Positions 1 to 13,458 are shown, counted from the first letter of the stretch. The stretch is DNA of 64,000 bases from Gentiana macrophylla (GCA_026214975.1 CM047805.1:188853333-188917332); one strand, 5' to 3'. Made by a program: numbers and translations. Notes: a model not told the origin generated them from the sequence alone.

Positions 1-587
1 GCGGGCGGCGCTACGACCACCACCACGATACATTGTTTTTTTATTTGAAAAGACCACGATACAGTATTACCACATAAATTCCACTCTTCAACTTAAGTGT
101 TACAAATCTCTACGGACATAACTTCAACATACATCAGATTAATAATATCTATAACTTTCTCATTACGGATGATGAAGATGTCCTTGAATTAATAAAAGAA
201 GATGTAGTCATAGAAGATGTCTTGACTCCCATAGTAGTTCACTAAAATGGGAGAAGTATTCCCTCAAAAAAAAAATGGGAGAAGCATGGGCAAGAGCCAC
301 CCCCATCTTTGACCTCTCGTTGCTACTAAAACTTATCATACGAAATATATTAAAATGAGGGTAAGAGGGTGAGTTATGATGCTCATAAGGAAACCTTCAC
401 GTCACATGAAACTAATACATGTTATTGTGATAAAAACAGAGTTCCAATTTCTCTTTCGCAAAATGAATGCACAAGTACAATGACTAACAAAATTTATCAA
501 ATCTAATAATAATGCATGAACACATAAGGAACCATGAATGAAAACAAGTAGTCATACCATGCATATCACTATTGTAACTATAGTGTA
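1..587. other. Intergenic DNA, no gene seen
   Basis: AT-rich sequence with no supported coding region on either strand. It holds short A/T runs and no recognised repeat. It ends at the TA that precedes the Stowaway-like element. Confidence 0.5.
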
Positions 588-863
588 CTACCTCCGTTTT
601 TTTATCTGTCACATTTCAGAATTTTTTCTTCTGTTGTTTTACATTTTCAATGCATCATTTATTATTTTTTTCCTCATTTACCAATAAAGTATTTACATCT
701 CCAATAAAAAATACATTTCTAATACTAAAAACTCATTTACCAACAAAGTATTTATATCTCCAATAAAAAAAATACATTTCCGATACTATATTTTAGACAT
801 GTTAATTACTTTCTTAATCTGTGTTATTCTTCTCTTTGCGACAGATAAAGAAAACGGAGGGAG
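588..863. mobile_element. Stowaway-like MITE (Tc1/mariner)
   Basis: The left end reads CTACCTCCGTTTTTTTATC and the right end is its near-perfect inverse, finishing in AAAACGGAGGGAG. A TA dinucleotide flanks both ends (586-587 and 864-865), the usual Tc1/mariner target duplication. The interior is AT-rich and non-coding, as expected for a MITE of about 276 bp. The CTCCCTCCGT terminus is the standard plant Stowaway signature. Confidence 0.85.
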
Positions 864-1360
864 TATTATTTTTGTTTATTGTAATTGTATCCTTTCTGTA
901 ACTATAAATTTATTGTATCATTTGTGATTGTTGTAATTGCACCGTATCATTTGTGATTATTGTAAGTGTAATTGTGTTAGTTCGTGAGTACAACGCCACA
1001 TTTATTTTATCCTAATTTGAAAGGCACGATAATCGAATCGTGTGATGACATGAAACTATCCACTATTTTATCCTCGGACGAGGCTGTCAGCTCCAGTCTT
1101 TTCTCCTTATTTTTTCTCAAGAGCAAGGTGTGATGCTGGGACCCCTAAGAGTTCATTGTCCTTTTTAATGACCGATACTCAACCATGAACCTTACTAGTT
1201 TTACACACATGTAAAGACATGAAAATGTACCCATGACGTTCATGAAAATTCAATTGTACTTTAGTCAAACGATCAATGTAAGTAAATCCTAGTATATGAT
1301 GTCTACACATAAAAAAGGAAACACTTCACTCTCACATAAACACAAGTATCTTTTTCTTTT

Positions 1361-1425
1361 AAGTGTGCTTGGGCGAGAGTAGTGCTAGGACGGGTGACCC
1401 TTTGGAAAGTACTCGGTTTACACGG
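1361..1425 (+). pseudogene. 5S rRNA 3'-half fragment (possible Cassandra TRIM remnant)
   Basis: About 65 bases match the second half of plant 5S rRNA: the stretch containing GTGCTTGGGCGAGAGTAGT, then CTAGGA-GGGTGACC and a diverged GGAAGT-CTCGTGT part. The first half with the A-box side is missing, so it is not a functional gene. In plants, isolated 5S-derived pieces often come from Cassandra TRIM elements, whose LTRs contain a 5S sequence. No LTR ends or primer-binding site could be recognised nearby, so the Cassandra origin is an inference. Confidence 0.7.
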
Positions 1426-1433
1426 AAAATTCT

Positions 1434-2704
1434 ATCCCGGGAAGTCTTCACACGAATAGCAGTTGGATGTGCTAAGATGTGGCAAGCAAGAAAAAATTAA
1501 TTTGTCTTCATGCGTACTGTGACATCCAACCAACAGCGATCGTCTTGAGGAGAGTCATGGGATAAATTTCCTGTTACACCCTCTTTACAATTGAACCTTT
1601 TTTGTTCCATTATGTCCCAAAACTACTTTTGATTACACTGCTAATTCTCATAGTACCAAAACCTTCAGTGCCAGGGCTGAACCATCGGTACCAAAAAGTA
1701 AACTTCCAAAAACCTTAATACATTGAGTCCTTACCTTGATGGAGGGATTGAGAATTTGCAGAATCTTCTTCCGCTTAAAGGAATTCTTCTCATACAATAT
1801 TAATTGGTATTACTTAAATTTTAAGACAATGAATCTTATCTGTCTAAGGTGATGAATAAATGCACCAAGGTGATGAATAAATGCAAACAAGACTTCGGCC
1901 GGCGGTAAATATTGCGGTACTTAACCCAGAGGTTCGTGCGTGTGTATAAACTCGTATCCGTTGAAAAATAGGTGATGAATAATTGAATGATTGTTGAATT
2001 ATTGCATCAGAAAATAGGAGGGATTGAAGAAATATGAAGGGGAAAATTGTGTGTATAATACAATGTTGAAAAGATGAGAGCAAAACCGAGCGGAAATGTT
2101 GAGGGAAGTTGCCAGACGAATTGAGACAACTTTTCAGTTATGGGGCTGCCGCAGGGGGGAAAATACTTGTGTGGCGAGGGAATTTGAGGTGAAGTGACGG
2201 GTGAAAAACGATCGAAGCCTTGCGATTAAATATCTCAGCGGTCTGCGACGACTGCTTGCGTGTGGAGACATGCGCAAAATTACCCGCCGCAGGGGCCGTG
2301 TCACTGACGAAGTTTCCGTAGTCCGAAAATACCCAAATTTATTTTATTGGCGGAAGATGCGTTTATAATGTTAAAACACATGTGTTTATTGGTTCTCCGC
2401 TGCAAAAATTACCACACTAACTTAGAAGCAATAGAGACAGTAAGTTTAATTAAGATGATGATGTTTGATTAGCCTAAACAAGCCAATCAAATAATAGGAT
2501 AAGACAACGTGCTTTTTCTTCTTTTTTTTGCCTATTGAATTGAATTATTATTATTATAACATCTCACCAAACTCTCTTTCTTTGTGGCTGCTTTTGACTA
2601 CAAAATCCACTGTAAAGAAAGCGACTACCCTTTTCTCATTCTTCTTCACATTTTAGGCCCATTATCTATCTCTCTAACCACAGCCTATGAGCCAACAACA
2701 ACAA

Positions 2705-2741
<37 letters not shown>

Positions 2742-3924
2742 AGACCCCACCTTTTTCTTTTCATGTACGTGTCTTCTTTCCAAAACGAAATACGCACGCA
2801 CCTGTCTAATTTGCGGTATTGAAGATGAAACACCCTGCATCTTTCTTCGTGATTGTCGGCTGACTACCTACCAGTGTGGATGTTATTGATACCTGCAGAG
2901 ATCAATGGAGTCAACTTTTCTGTAGCAAGCAGATGAGATGTATGGATAGCGAGAGAATCCGGCGGCTAAAAGGCTCAAAGAGTGGAATTATCTTGGAGAG
3001 CGGTAAATGGCGTCCTGATCCAGCGAAATAAATTAATTCATGACTCAACAGTGGCAAGGCCCCTCTGTGTGTTTGTATCATTGTGGAAAAGAAGAAGCGA
3101 GAACTACGATTAGCGCAGCGAAGATTATAATTGATCGTTGGGTTGTTTTAGATGGTTATATGTCGTATTGTTTTTGTCTTTCACTGTGGTGCACAGTTTA
3201 AGCACTAGTTTTTTTTTCGTTGAATAAAAAAAAAAAAAAAAAAAGCTATCTTTCAAATGCGGGCTGAGCTGCCTCTCTTGGCTGGAGCGCTTTATTTGGC
3301 TAAGATGAAACCACTGGGGGGCACGTATGCGAGTATATTTCCGTGTACGTGTCACTTACCAATTTGTAAGCAAGAATTATAGTAAAAAAAAGTTATTTAA
3401 AAGAACCGTCCCGGTAAGTAAGTTGTATCAAGTCTCTCCCTCGTAAGTAAGTTATATCAAGTCACATTCATAAGATTCATACATTTCATCTTTCTTTCAC
3501 GTATATATATTGGGGTTGTCACGGTTGTGTATTGTGAAAATGTGTAAAAATATATGATGGTCATAATGCATTATTACACTTGGTACTACACCAAGAACCC
3601 CTGTATACCATACCAAGACAAAAAAAAGATAGAAATATTCCCCACTCCTCCTCATCCTCACTGTGTAAAACCTCCAAAATAACCTAATTCCCTTTTGTCC
3701 ACTTTCTTACTACTACTTGCTATGCCCACATGATATGATGTTTGATGCTACCTGCTGTTTTGCCCATGTACTATACAAAAGATCATCATCTGTAAAATTT
3801 GTGCAGTGAAGTAAAATTCCTTTCCTCCAGTTAATATACTTTTAACGTTAAAAAAGACAGTGTTACTCCTCCAAGTTGGATGGATAGATAGACTCGGGCT
3901 CGGGCTCGAGTTCACTTGCGTGCA
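1434..3924. other. Intergenic DNA downstream of the lectin receptor kinase
   Basis: No gene could be supported. There is a run of about 34 A residues near 2706-2739 and another A-rich run near 3226-3244. The right-hand few hundred bases are expected to hold the 3' UTR of the kinase, which is transcribed toward this region. No polyadenylation signal can be assigned with certainty. Confidence 0.4.
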
Positions 3925-6074
3925 TCATACAAGATCTACCAAACCTGAACCGGTGAAGCTTTGATCCGATGAGGAGGGTGAAAGAGTGATCAACCCCCCA
4001 TTCAAATCAGACACACTGTCTTGCAAGTTCAATATAAGATGAGAAGTACTAAAGCTCATGGATGGCTTTGATATTGGGACTAATGGGACCTCTCTTTCAC
4101 CAGCTAACATCTGAACCACACCTCTCATTGTAGGTCTAGCTAACGGGTCCGGATGCGAACAAGCTAGCCCGATCAATAGGACCCTCCTCATCTCCGTTTC
4201 ATTGAACTCTCCACATAATCTTGGATCAGCTGCAACAATCAACCTATCTTCTCTGTACAAACTCCAAACCCAATCAACCAAGTTGGTGCCCCCCACACCC
4301 TTAGTCATGATCACACCCCCACCTTCCTTTTCAATAGGCCTTCTACCACTTGCCACCTCAAGGACTACGGCTCCATACCCGAACACATCGCTTTTGTCCG
4401 TGGCTCGACCCGTTAACAGATATTCGGAGCTAAGTAACCCATTGTGCCTGCAGCTACCGTTGCATCCGGAGATTTATCGTGCTCAATTTGCCTAGCTAGC
4501 CCGAAATCCCCGAGTTTTGCATTGAAACTTTCGTCTAACATAATGTTACTAGATTTAATGTCCCTATGAATCACTTGATTTTCACATTCTTGATGCAAGT
4601 AGGCTAAAGCAGATGCAACACCTATCAAGATCTTTCTTCGATGTGGCCATGGCAGAACCATTCTAGACTCGAATAACGCCTTGTCTAAACTATTATTAAC
4701 CATTAACTCATACACTAACAAAATTTCACCTTTCTGATGACACCATCCTTGAAGCTTGACAAGATTCCGGTGCCTTAATGTTGCAATAATCGACAATTCA
4801 GACAAGAATTCTTCCTTCCCCTGTCCACTATGGCTACACCGTTTCACTGCAACATCGCCAGCATCCGACAATACACCCCTGTAGACCGTCCCGAATGCGC
4901 CATGACCAATTATTCTTGAACTATCAAATCCTTTAGTTGCAGTTTTCAGCTCCTTGTAGCTAAATTCCTTGGGCATTTTGATTATTTCTTTTGCTAGTCC
5001 CTTAGAATTTTTCCGGTGGTGCTTGAATCGTGTAGAGTATATCCAAAACAAAACCAATGTAGCCAAGGCCAAACAGAACGCTCCGGCGGCGACAACTCCG
5101 ACGACAGTTCCGGCGCCGCCTTGTTTGCTACCGCTCTTTTCATGTGAAGTTATCGATTGCGACGGAGCAACAGACGGCGGGGCTGCTTTAGAATTGTCCG
5201 TAGTAGGACTGGGGTTAATAAGATTGGCGGTTGATGGCGGCGGCGGCGGCGGCGGTGATGAGAATGAAGACCTGGAATTTAAATCAAAGGAGGAACTAAA
5301 ACTCCACCAATCAATACTGTGAATTTCGGTACTCCCCTGGGTCGACCCGCTGAATCCGACGAACATTAAATCGTTTACGTATTCGCTAATATTGATACTG
5401 ATTGATAAAATTGGGTCATTTGGTTTCACATTGGAATATGAAACGGATACATTAAGGATCCGACTTGACCCGGAGTACTCAACCCACGAGTTGATCTGGT
5501 CACTGCTTTTAAGATCAACGTCGATTTGATCCAAATTGCCCACCTCCGATGAAACCATCGAGTTAATATCCAAAGCCACGTGATTACCATTAATATCATT
5601 AAACTCGACGTCCATTAAAGTATCGAATTCCACCGCCACGACTCCGGTTTGAACCCCATCGGCGTCGATGATCCCCATATACCCTCCAGCGTCGCCGATG
5701 GTAGCATCGTCCGGCGAAATTACAAATGCAAGACCACCGCCGATGGATGAAGGGTTCAAATTGGTTACTGAGAATGAGAAAAACGAAGAGAAGCTTACCG
5801 GATTCGGGGATCCCGGCTGACGGAATCTTACTGGTTTGGAGTATAAAATTTTCCCGGCGCCAGAGTTGGGAACCGGAAGGTCTCGAGTGAGCCTAACGCT
5901 GCCATTGCTCCAGTGTGCATCACCTAGTAACTTCATGCTGGTTAATGTCAAGCTCTGGAAATCGAATTCAGTGGATTCGACCCAGTTGAAAAGGAATAGA
6001 ACTGACAGAATGCAATTGAAGAAGATGATGATAGATATGGTGCAGCTGTTGAAACGGCCGGGAAGTGACGTCAT
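3925..6074 (-). CDS. LECRK-VIII.1-like: L-type lectin-domain receptor kinase, clade VIII (one frameshift)
   Basis: Plasma-membrane receptor-like kinase. Reading from the ATG at 6074: signal peptide (about 1-34), legume-lectin domain (36-265, with VEFDTLMDV and IDWWSFSSSF), a proline-rich linker, one membrane helix (about 322-346) and a Ser/Thr kinase. The kinase shows the glycine loop GHGAFG, VAVK lysine at 411, HRDIKSSN with catalytic Asp505, and DFG at 522-524. The lectin half closely resembles Arabidopsis LECRK-VIII.1/VIII.2, and the gene is intronless as in that clade. The frame breaks at the APE motif: around 4425 a C is missing on the + strand, so the first frame stops after LAPNIC, while the rest of the kinase (YLLTG onward) continues in another frame to the stop at 3925. 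With one base added the protein would be about 716 residues, normal for the family. Sequencing error seems likelier than a true null allele, because all other motifs are intact. Confidence 0.93.
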
Positions 6075-6199
6075 TGCAAAGATTTCATTCAGGACAAAGC
6101 AAAATATTGCATCGAACCCATGTTTTTATGGTCTGAGAAATGGGAAATTAAGTAAGGGAATCAAAAAACACCGAGATTTTCGTAGGTATCTAGAAGGAA

Positions 6200-6811
6200 A
6201 GTGAGGGAGGCAAACGCCGCAATGCATGGGATAGAAATTAGGAAAGAAAAGGTGAGATTCCGAAGGAGAGGAGAGGAGAGGAGAGAGAGGGGAAAGAAAG
6301 AAGACAGGTGGACTAATATGGACAACACGTGGATTTGTAACGGTAACTTTTTTCTTTTCTCTTTGTCATAGTCAGTGGTGTGTGGTTTTTAATCACAGTG
6401 TGGATAAAGAAACCTTTTTAATCACTGTGTGGTTTTTTAGTCTCATTTTTAAAATAAAAATAATAAAAAAGAGTCGGTAAGGAAACTGTAACATTAGTGG
6501 GTTTTATTAATGAGTTTTATTGACATTAATTACTTTTGACAATATAATTATACAAATACATATATGTGTAAATATGGTATCGAAAGTCATTAGATAGTGT
6601 TATTAAAAGTAACGTGTATGAATATAGGTTAGGTTTGATCACTTTTTGTGAGTCTTATTTATTTGTTTTTAACAAATCATTAATAAATGCTTAAGTGAAC
6701 ATTACATTCCAACATTTTTTGGTAAACAATTTAGAATATGAAGGTATTAACAAGAGCAAGCTAATATTTAGTTTAGATAATTAAAATAAAATTAAGTTTT
6801 GTCAACAGCAA
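6200..6811. promoter_or_regulatory. Upstream region of the lectin receptor kinase, with GA-rich tract
   Basis: This lies 5' of the minus-strand kinase gene. A GAGAGGAGAGG-type purine tract at about 6267-6295 lies 190-220 bp upstream of the ATG. Such GA repeats are common in plant 5' UTRs and promoters. No convincing TATA box could be assigned. The remainder is AT-rich. Confidence 0.35.
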
Positions 6812-6883
6812 GGGCATTTGGTCTAGTGGTATGATTCTCGCTTAGGGTGCGAGAGGTCCCGAGTTCAATTCTCGGAATGCCCC
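6812..6883 (+). tRNA. tRNA-Pro (AGG)
   Basis: A 72-nt cloverleaf can be drawn by eye. The acceptor stem pairs GGGCATT with AATGCCC. The anticodon stem CTCGC/GCGAG encloses the loop TTAGGGT, giving anticodon AGG. The T arm CCGAG-TTCAATT-CTCGG is perfect. Box A-like TGGTCTAGTGGTATG and box B-like GTTCAATTC are in place. A run of five T follows at about 6893, a suitable RNA polymerase III terminator. There is no intron, and the CCA end is not encoded, as usual in nuclear genes. It appears functional. Confidence 0.95.
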
Positions 6884-8481
6884 CTTTCAATGTTTTTATT
6901 TTTTTTAAATTTCAGTGAAGTCTCTATTCTGATCTTCCACTATCGGGCCCATGCCGAATATTATCAGTATAAATACTGTACTTCATGTATTGCAGATGAA
7001 AAGAATATGGAGGCATGGAGGGTGTTGTACATCCCTGTAAACTTATTATGCTGTAATATTATGAATGCATAATGATTAGAATTAGAAAATGGATCTGAAA
7101 CCTTCTGTCTGTCATGTAGTAGTATGCAGGGGAATATAATAATAATAATATTAGGTGGCCCTTTGTACATTGCACTAGTCAATAATAGGCTTGAAAATAA
7201 GATGAATAAGCATTAATTTGCATATTATAATTGCTAGATTTAGGCATGAGGTGGCTTTAAGGATGTGATTAAACCTTGTCCATCACAACAATACATACAT
7301 GATTTTTAATTTAATTATATAAGTAAAATAATGCATCTTCCCTTCCTCACATGTAAGCTGGAGTTGGGATGATTCAGATTCTTGTTCACACTCTTATGGG
7401 TGACTTTGAATATTATTGTTGTTAATTTGTTTTGATTATGGTGTATGAACTTTTGATTTGATCAAGTTATCTGTTTTTTTTATTTTATTTTTTTCCCCTC
7501 AACATGGAATTTTATATAAACATGGATCATTTTTAAGATCGTATTTTCAGGATATTCGCAACCCCCTCACATTGACACCCTCACGGTATTGTAGGAACAC
7601 CTCATATTTTTCTAGCACCCTCACAGTGACACGGTGACACTACCTTGGTTTCACAGAATCATTTCCAGCAACACCTTATGTACTAACTTTTTTTTTACAG
7701 TGACCCCTATGTCTTTCTATGATATCTTCACTTCATCATCATCATCGCCGCCGTCGTCTTTTCTATAAAAATAAAAAAAGGTTTACACAAAATAGAAAAT
7801 CATGATATGGTGTCTCTGTTTTAACTGCTCCACATAATGATGATTTTTCTGTCTCTATGGTTTTTGATAGAGTAATTGATCAAACTCTGAACATAGCTCT
7901 CAAAGATTCTTCACTCATTAATGGTGGATTAAAGCTGTTTATACATACATGTATATACTAACAAATACTATCCCGTCCCAAAATATAAGTCCATCTAGCT
8001 TTTTTGTTTTGTCCCGTAATGTAAGTCCGTTTAATACCTCCGGCAAGCTTAGAAACAAGTGGAATAAATAAGCTGTCCATTTATTGAGAAATTTGCAATA
8101 TGAACCATTTTCCGGTGTGCGGTGGACCGTTAGATCTGATACAATCATACAAAGATGTTGGAGCTGGTTCATATCCTCAGAATTTTGTCATTTGATGTTG
8201 CAAAGTGATCACAAATAGACTTGCTAATGAACATAAAACGGGTTCGAGAAACGAGAAAAAAGACGAAAGAAATGACTATGCACACACACACTGGTTGATA
8301 TTCATCCATCAGTGTCTACAGAAGGTATAAGAATTTTAATTTCTTATCAGACTTCCAGACCAACCACAACCACAACAACAATCAAACTCTACTTTTGATT
8401 TTTAGGTGGGAGTTGCTATACGGACCGTCCCTGTGGGACTACACTCGCCATGGAATGGAAGTCCCATGAAAGTGAAACTAG
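6884..8481. other. Intergenic DNA between tRNA-Pro and the NAL1-like gene
   Basis: No gene is supported. At 7971-8030 there is a Stowaway-type head (CCCGTCCCAAAATATAAGTCC followed by a second copy of the motif), but no matching inverted end was found, so at most a truncated MITE. The final 300 bases should include the 3' UTR of the NAL1-like gene. Confidence 0.4.
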
Positions 8482-11424
8482 TCAAACTGTATCTTTACTA
8501 GTTGGTGAAGACTCAGACCGCCTTCTCTTAGGTTCGTTGTCACCTAACTGCAAAGAAAAGCTCGTATCCTCACCAGAACCATTCCTCAATGCAGATAGAT
8601 TATTATCAGAATTGACGTGATATTGTGGATGATCATCTCTATGAAGAGGGGAACGCCTACACAAGCTTGATATGAACTGATGTTCCTCTACACTAGACCG
8701 TCTGTTAACCCCATCTTCTTCGAGTTCACTTGCAGCTTCTTCTATTGGTGATGAGTTTATATCCGGTCCACATGCACCACCGTTCTCCAAAGGGAAATGC
8801 TGAATGATCAATCCCAGAGGCTCTGTTTTGTCCTTTGGAAGAAGTACAGCAGGTGGTGAAGAATCACCTGCAGTAGTGGATCCAATCCCCGTTGCTGAAG
8901 CAGCTCTTTGTTCTTGGACAGCAGCTATGACACATGAAAGAAACATTGCACAAAAACAAGAAACAAATCAGCAACAAACTAATGCAATATTCTCGGGGTC
9001 AAGGTCAACATGTGGATAATATAAATGAGGCCTCTTGCTCTAATACCATAATGTTCAATCGTCATCTCTCATATGCTTAAATTCTTGTGGAGATAAGTAA
9101 TTTACATATTTAAACACAATGTTGAAGTTAAACTCAACACGGAGCAAACCAATACTTTGGTCTACTTTTATGTCATATGAGCTACAAACCATTTAGTGCT
9201 TCGTTTGTTGTGATGATATCAAGCTCAAGAAAATTGAGCAGCCGCCCAAGATCAACACCGCTAGTCCAGTTCTCAGGTGATTGGCCAACTTTTAGCTTAA
9301 GACGGCCCCTATTAGCAGTTCCGCCCCAAATGATCCCAATTGGCCGTGGCTTCTCTCCATCGTCTCCTTTCAAAACTATGAGACTTCCGCTGTCCCCTTC
9401 AAGATCGAATGTCTGTTGGTTTTCACCCACAACAAGAAAATCAGTCAAGAAGCATATCCCTTTTTCGTCGTTGTATTCCAGAGCATATGCTAGTACTGTC
9501 CCGGTAGTCAAACCTGAACTCCTCCCAACCTTCATTACTTGTTTCCCGATAAGAGTGCTGATTGAAGATTGCAAGTCTATGATCTTCACATCTCCAATTT
9601 CTCCTATACCCTTTACGGATGTGGTCACAGAATTCGTGTCAAAATCATCAGAGAACGGAATAAATGCTCCATCTGCTCGGACAAATGTTTCTGCCAATAA
9701 ATTTCATTTTACGTTTAGTTCAGCAGAAACAAAAAGAATAATGGGCAAGGCCACATTCATTCAAATGCGCCAGGCCGAGAAAACAAAGGAAATCTGTTAC
9801 CACTGGTTGGCATAGGGGAGGGGATGTTGAGGAAATCAAAAGGTTCTTACCAAGAAAAAGAAAAAAGAAAAAGAAAAAGTAGAAAGCAATATAAATCGAA
9901 CAACTTCCTGTTTGATTCTTTGGCTTAATATTTGGGTAAAACAAACCTGGATTTATTCCGGCAAAGATTCCATACCAGAGATCATCCCTGATAAATGAAG
10001 TGGCCCTCTCCACAGCACCAAGATACACCCCTGGACCAAGTGTTGGTGGTAAAGGATGAAACATCTTCTGATTTGGGTAATTCAAATCAACAGCAACATG
10101 TCTGTTGGTGAGGAAACCAACTTGTCGATTGCCTGTTTGGCTTCTAACAATGGCACCCAAGGTACCATATGTTTCTTGACTAGCAACCTAGACATATTAC
10201 CAGCAAACAAATGAATAGTTAGAACCAAACAGAAATGAAATAAGTAAACAGATCTCTTATGCAATTGGGATCACTCGTTATATTGATAAAAAAAAATAAA
10301 AGGAGAATAAGGTGTGTTAATGTTGTGAATATCGTTTTCCTTAAATGTCTCTGGCAACATTCACAGCAAATGAAAACTGAGACAGACAGGGGAGACTCTA
10401 GTAAAATGAAGGCTGATTAAGATGAAAACGCTTTGAATATAACAAACAGGCCACGTGTTTTTAGGCATACATGAATGACAGACAAACAGATAACGTTTAC
10501 ACATAGTCCGCCAGGAAAAGAACACCCTTGGAAGAGCAACAAAAGTAGAAGTTTGATAAGAAAATCTTAACACCTGTGAACCTGAACCAACAAAAGGATC
10601 ACTTCCACGTAGCCCATCAACAATTTCGGTGTACAATTGTTCCTTTGGTGTCGGTTCCGGTGCACCAAAGTATGAAAACTCCAGAACATCAACATCACAC
10701 CACACGCCTCCTGGCCCCTAAGATGGACAAACTATCAATTATGATTAAGAGAACCACTGAGATATTAAACGCATATTGTATGTTTACACAGAAGTTAAGG
10801 AAAATTTTCATAAGGTAGAAGGACAAGAGAAATTAAAATATCATTATTCTCTTGCTAAGCTAGCTGCTTCAAATAAAAAATAGTAATGGCCCAAATCAAT
10901 AACCTTCAACCCATATGTAAGAACAAATTAGTCACCTCCAAAGCAGTTGGTAGACATTGAATAGGGCTGAGCCACTGTTTGTGAACCTTCCTAGAAACAA
11001 ACACCAATATTGCAGGAATGTCAGTTAAAACACCACGTCGGATCCTGTACCCAATGGCAGTCCCTAGGCTATAACAACGAAGAATTTTGCTATGAAAAGC
11101 CCTAATGGTCATCAACTCAAGCAAGGTAGTCGCTCGTTGCCCATCTGGCAATCGACCAAGAGTTTCAGGTAACACCCCTTTTTGTAGGTTTGCAAAATAA
11201 TTTGCTCTCTCATCTGCTGCATCGTTTAAACGACTAGGCCAAGAGAAGTAAGCAGCACTACTCTCGCAGTGCTGTCCAGCAGATGCATAAAGCTGAAGCG
11301 TGAGCGGATTGAATGAAGGCAGGTTGAAGTGACCACAACAAATTTTTTCTGGTTCCAAAGCCGATTCCTCTGAGGGTGTAGACTCAGAGCAATGAACTTT
11401 CACACTCGCCCTTCTTCGATCCAT
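8482..11424 (-). CDS. NAL1-like: NARROW LEAF 1-like trypsin-type serine protease
   Basis: Homologue of rice NAL1 and its Arabidopsis relatives, plant serine proteases that affect leaf width, vein patterning and auxin-related growth. Five coding exons join in frame: 10936-11424, 10574-10717, 9947-10187, 9190-9690 and 8482-8924. All junctions are GT-AG, giving 605 residues. A trypsin-like catalytic triad is visible: His241 in TNRHVAV, Asp298 in VRADGAF and Ser392 in EGDSGSL, nearly the spacing known for rice NAL1. The N-terminal 160 residues carry the conserved family segment with LPDGQRATTLLELM. The C-terminus is Ser-rich with a basic patch EPKRRRSES that could be a nuclear signal. No frameshift or missing residue was seen, so this is the intact control among the window's genes. 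The ATG at 11424 follows family N-termini (MDRRRASVKV). Promoter elements were not identifiable. Confidence 0.95.
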
Positions 11425-13153
11425 CTATAACTCACCAAAGCTCAAAACTTGATGACAAGCATAGTATTCCCTACACAGCAGGAACATACACAGTAAATCA
11501 ATCGTTCGGTTGCTTCATACAATAAGCATCCAGTTTGCGCAACGGTTATCTTTCAATATACCCAGATGGGCATAGAGTTAGATTATTCGGATGGGCGTCA
11601 CAATTAAAGGCAGGAAATGTCAATCAACACTGAACTGGGAAAAAGTGAGTCACATCCCACCACTGAAATTTCAAAAGAAGAGAGCTCAGGCAATACATTA
11701 ATCTTATTTAAAAATAAAAAAAATAAAAACTTTACAGACTAACAACAGCCCAATGAAATTCAGTAATGGAAATAGATGCTGCAACAAATTCACTCAAAGA
11801 ACTAATTCAACCCAACTGCACACAAAAAAGATGAGTAAAAACCCTCGTCACGAACCCAGAATAGAAGAAAAAGCAAAAAGAAGTAAAGTAACGGCCTTAA
11901 TGATCTTGAGAAAAAAAATCGATTCGCTGACCAATTATTGAAGAACCCAAAAGCAGAAAAGCCATGAAGAAGTTAAATATCAAGCTTCTTCACTCATCTA
12001 ATAAGCTGCAAAGATTTTGAGGCAGCACCAGCATCAAAGCAAAAGGGTCAAAAAGAATCAGTGAGCAAAGTAGCTGACGCATGCCGTCTTGTTGGACGGA
12101 GGAACGAGCGAAAGGTGCCTGAGTGGGGAGGGGTGGGGAGGGGGGAGGTCTGAGATGTCTGATAGTGTCAAATTTTTTTTTTAGAATAATGATATGTGCA
12201 CTACATTCTTGTGTAATGCACAAACCACTACACAAGTGGTAGCCATGGATTAAAGTGATGATTTATTTTTTATGATGGGTCCAACAGAATATGTGATATT
12301 GATTGTGTTATGTAAGATGTTGTGATTGAAAGTGTAGTAGATGTATCACTACTGTTTTTTTTACTTTACCGTGGCGTTATACTCTTGCCTCCATCTCAAA
12401 ATATAAGTTATCCTAAAGTTTTTACATGGAAAATGATTAAATATCGTTAATCTACTTCTAAATTGCCTCATACATTTTTTGACTATCATAAACGCAACAA
12501 TTGTATAGTGGTTAAATAAATATAAATTAGCAGTGCTTTTTTAGTTATTTAAGGCATGGCAAAATTGTTGCAATGATAAAAACATAGCATAAATCATGCT
12601 ACGCTAAACTTCGACTCTCAAGTTAGGTGAAAAGCCATTAATGCCCTCCCCTTATTGATTTGGGGTGATTTACTTAACACTAAAAATGTAATTAACCCTT
12701 AATTAAACATCACATTAAACTTTGCTTAATCCGACCCCTAAATTAGTAGCGGGTAAATTAACCAACCCTAATTTACGCGCCAAAATCGGATCGAGATCCA
12801 ATTACTCGCTTCGCCTCTCTCGTACCAAAGCGAATAACTCTGCTTGTGTCTCCATCGGTGTCCAAATCATTGACCTCGCCGAACGACCTTTCTTTCTTCT
12901 TCTCCGTCAATCATTGTCTTAGCCGCCGTGGGTGGTAATCGAAAGGGTTTCTTGGCTTTCCATACCGGTATGTGAATTTAGGGAAATTGAGTTTGTTAGT
13001 TTACTTACCCTGCGGGATTAGCTTAAACCGTGTGTTTAACTCTGAATTGAATTGAAAATGGGGGCGACCCTGATTGAAAATGGATATTTGATTTGAATTG
13101 AAATGGTTAAATGTTGAATTGGTGATTTGTGCAGTTATTACCCGGTATGACTA

Positions 13154-13204
<51 letters not shown>

Positions 13205-13458
13205 ATTTGGTTATATCTAGCTGCATTTCCAGTGAATGGTAATCGTATTAATCTTAAAATATTGATTATAGTGTGACACAAGTTTAAACTTGTTAATGGC
13301 TATGTGAACTTCTATCTGCATTTCAAGGTGGATTGATTATAGTGTGACACAAGTTTAAACTTGTTAATGGCTATTTGAACGGAATTATGGATTTTGTCTA
13401 TGTGTATATTGGTTTGTAATTATTGTATTGAATAAAAACAGGATCTCGGTGAAGCGTG
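11425..13458. other. Intergenic DNA between the NAL1-like gene and the MULE transposase
   Basis: Contains the presumed NAL1-like promoter and 5' UTR (about 11.4-12.2 kb). A truncated Stowaway-like head lies near 12390 (CCTCCATCTCAAAATATAAG). A TA microsatellite runs at 13157-13202. Two copies of a 40-odd base direct repeat at about 13262 and 13333 contain the palindrome ACAAGTTTAAACTTGT. A 5' leader of the transposase may end at a splice acceptor just before 13441. Confidence 0.4.
13157..13202. repeat. (TA)n microsatellite
   Basis: An uninterrupted TA dinucleotide repeat of about 23 units, interrupted only at its edges. Confidence 0.95.

Noticed and set aside
2584..2889. Open frame of 101 codons with a poly-lysine run
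   Set aside because: The lysines come from an A tract, and no family resemblance or splice context supports it.
3925..6074. Calling the lectin receptor kinase a pseudogene
   Set aside because: Only one base is missing and every kinase and lectin motif is intact. The same kind of indel occurs in polyubiquitin, where error is the simplest cause.
7971..8030. Complete Stowaway MITE
   Set aside because: Only the left-type end is visible, with no inverted partner.
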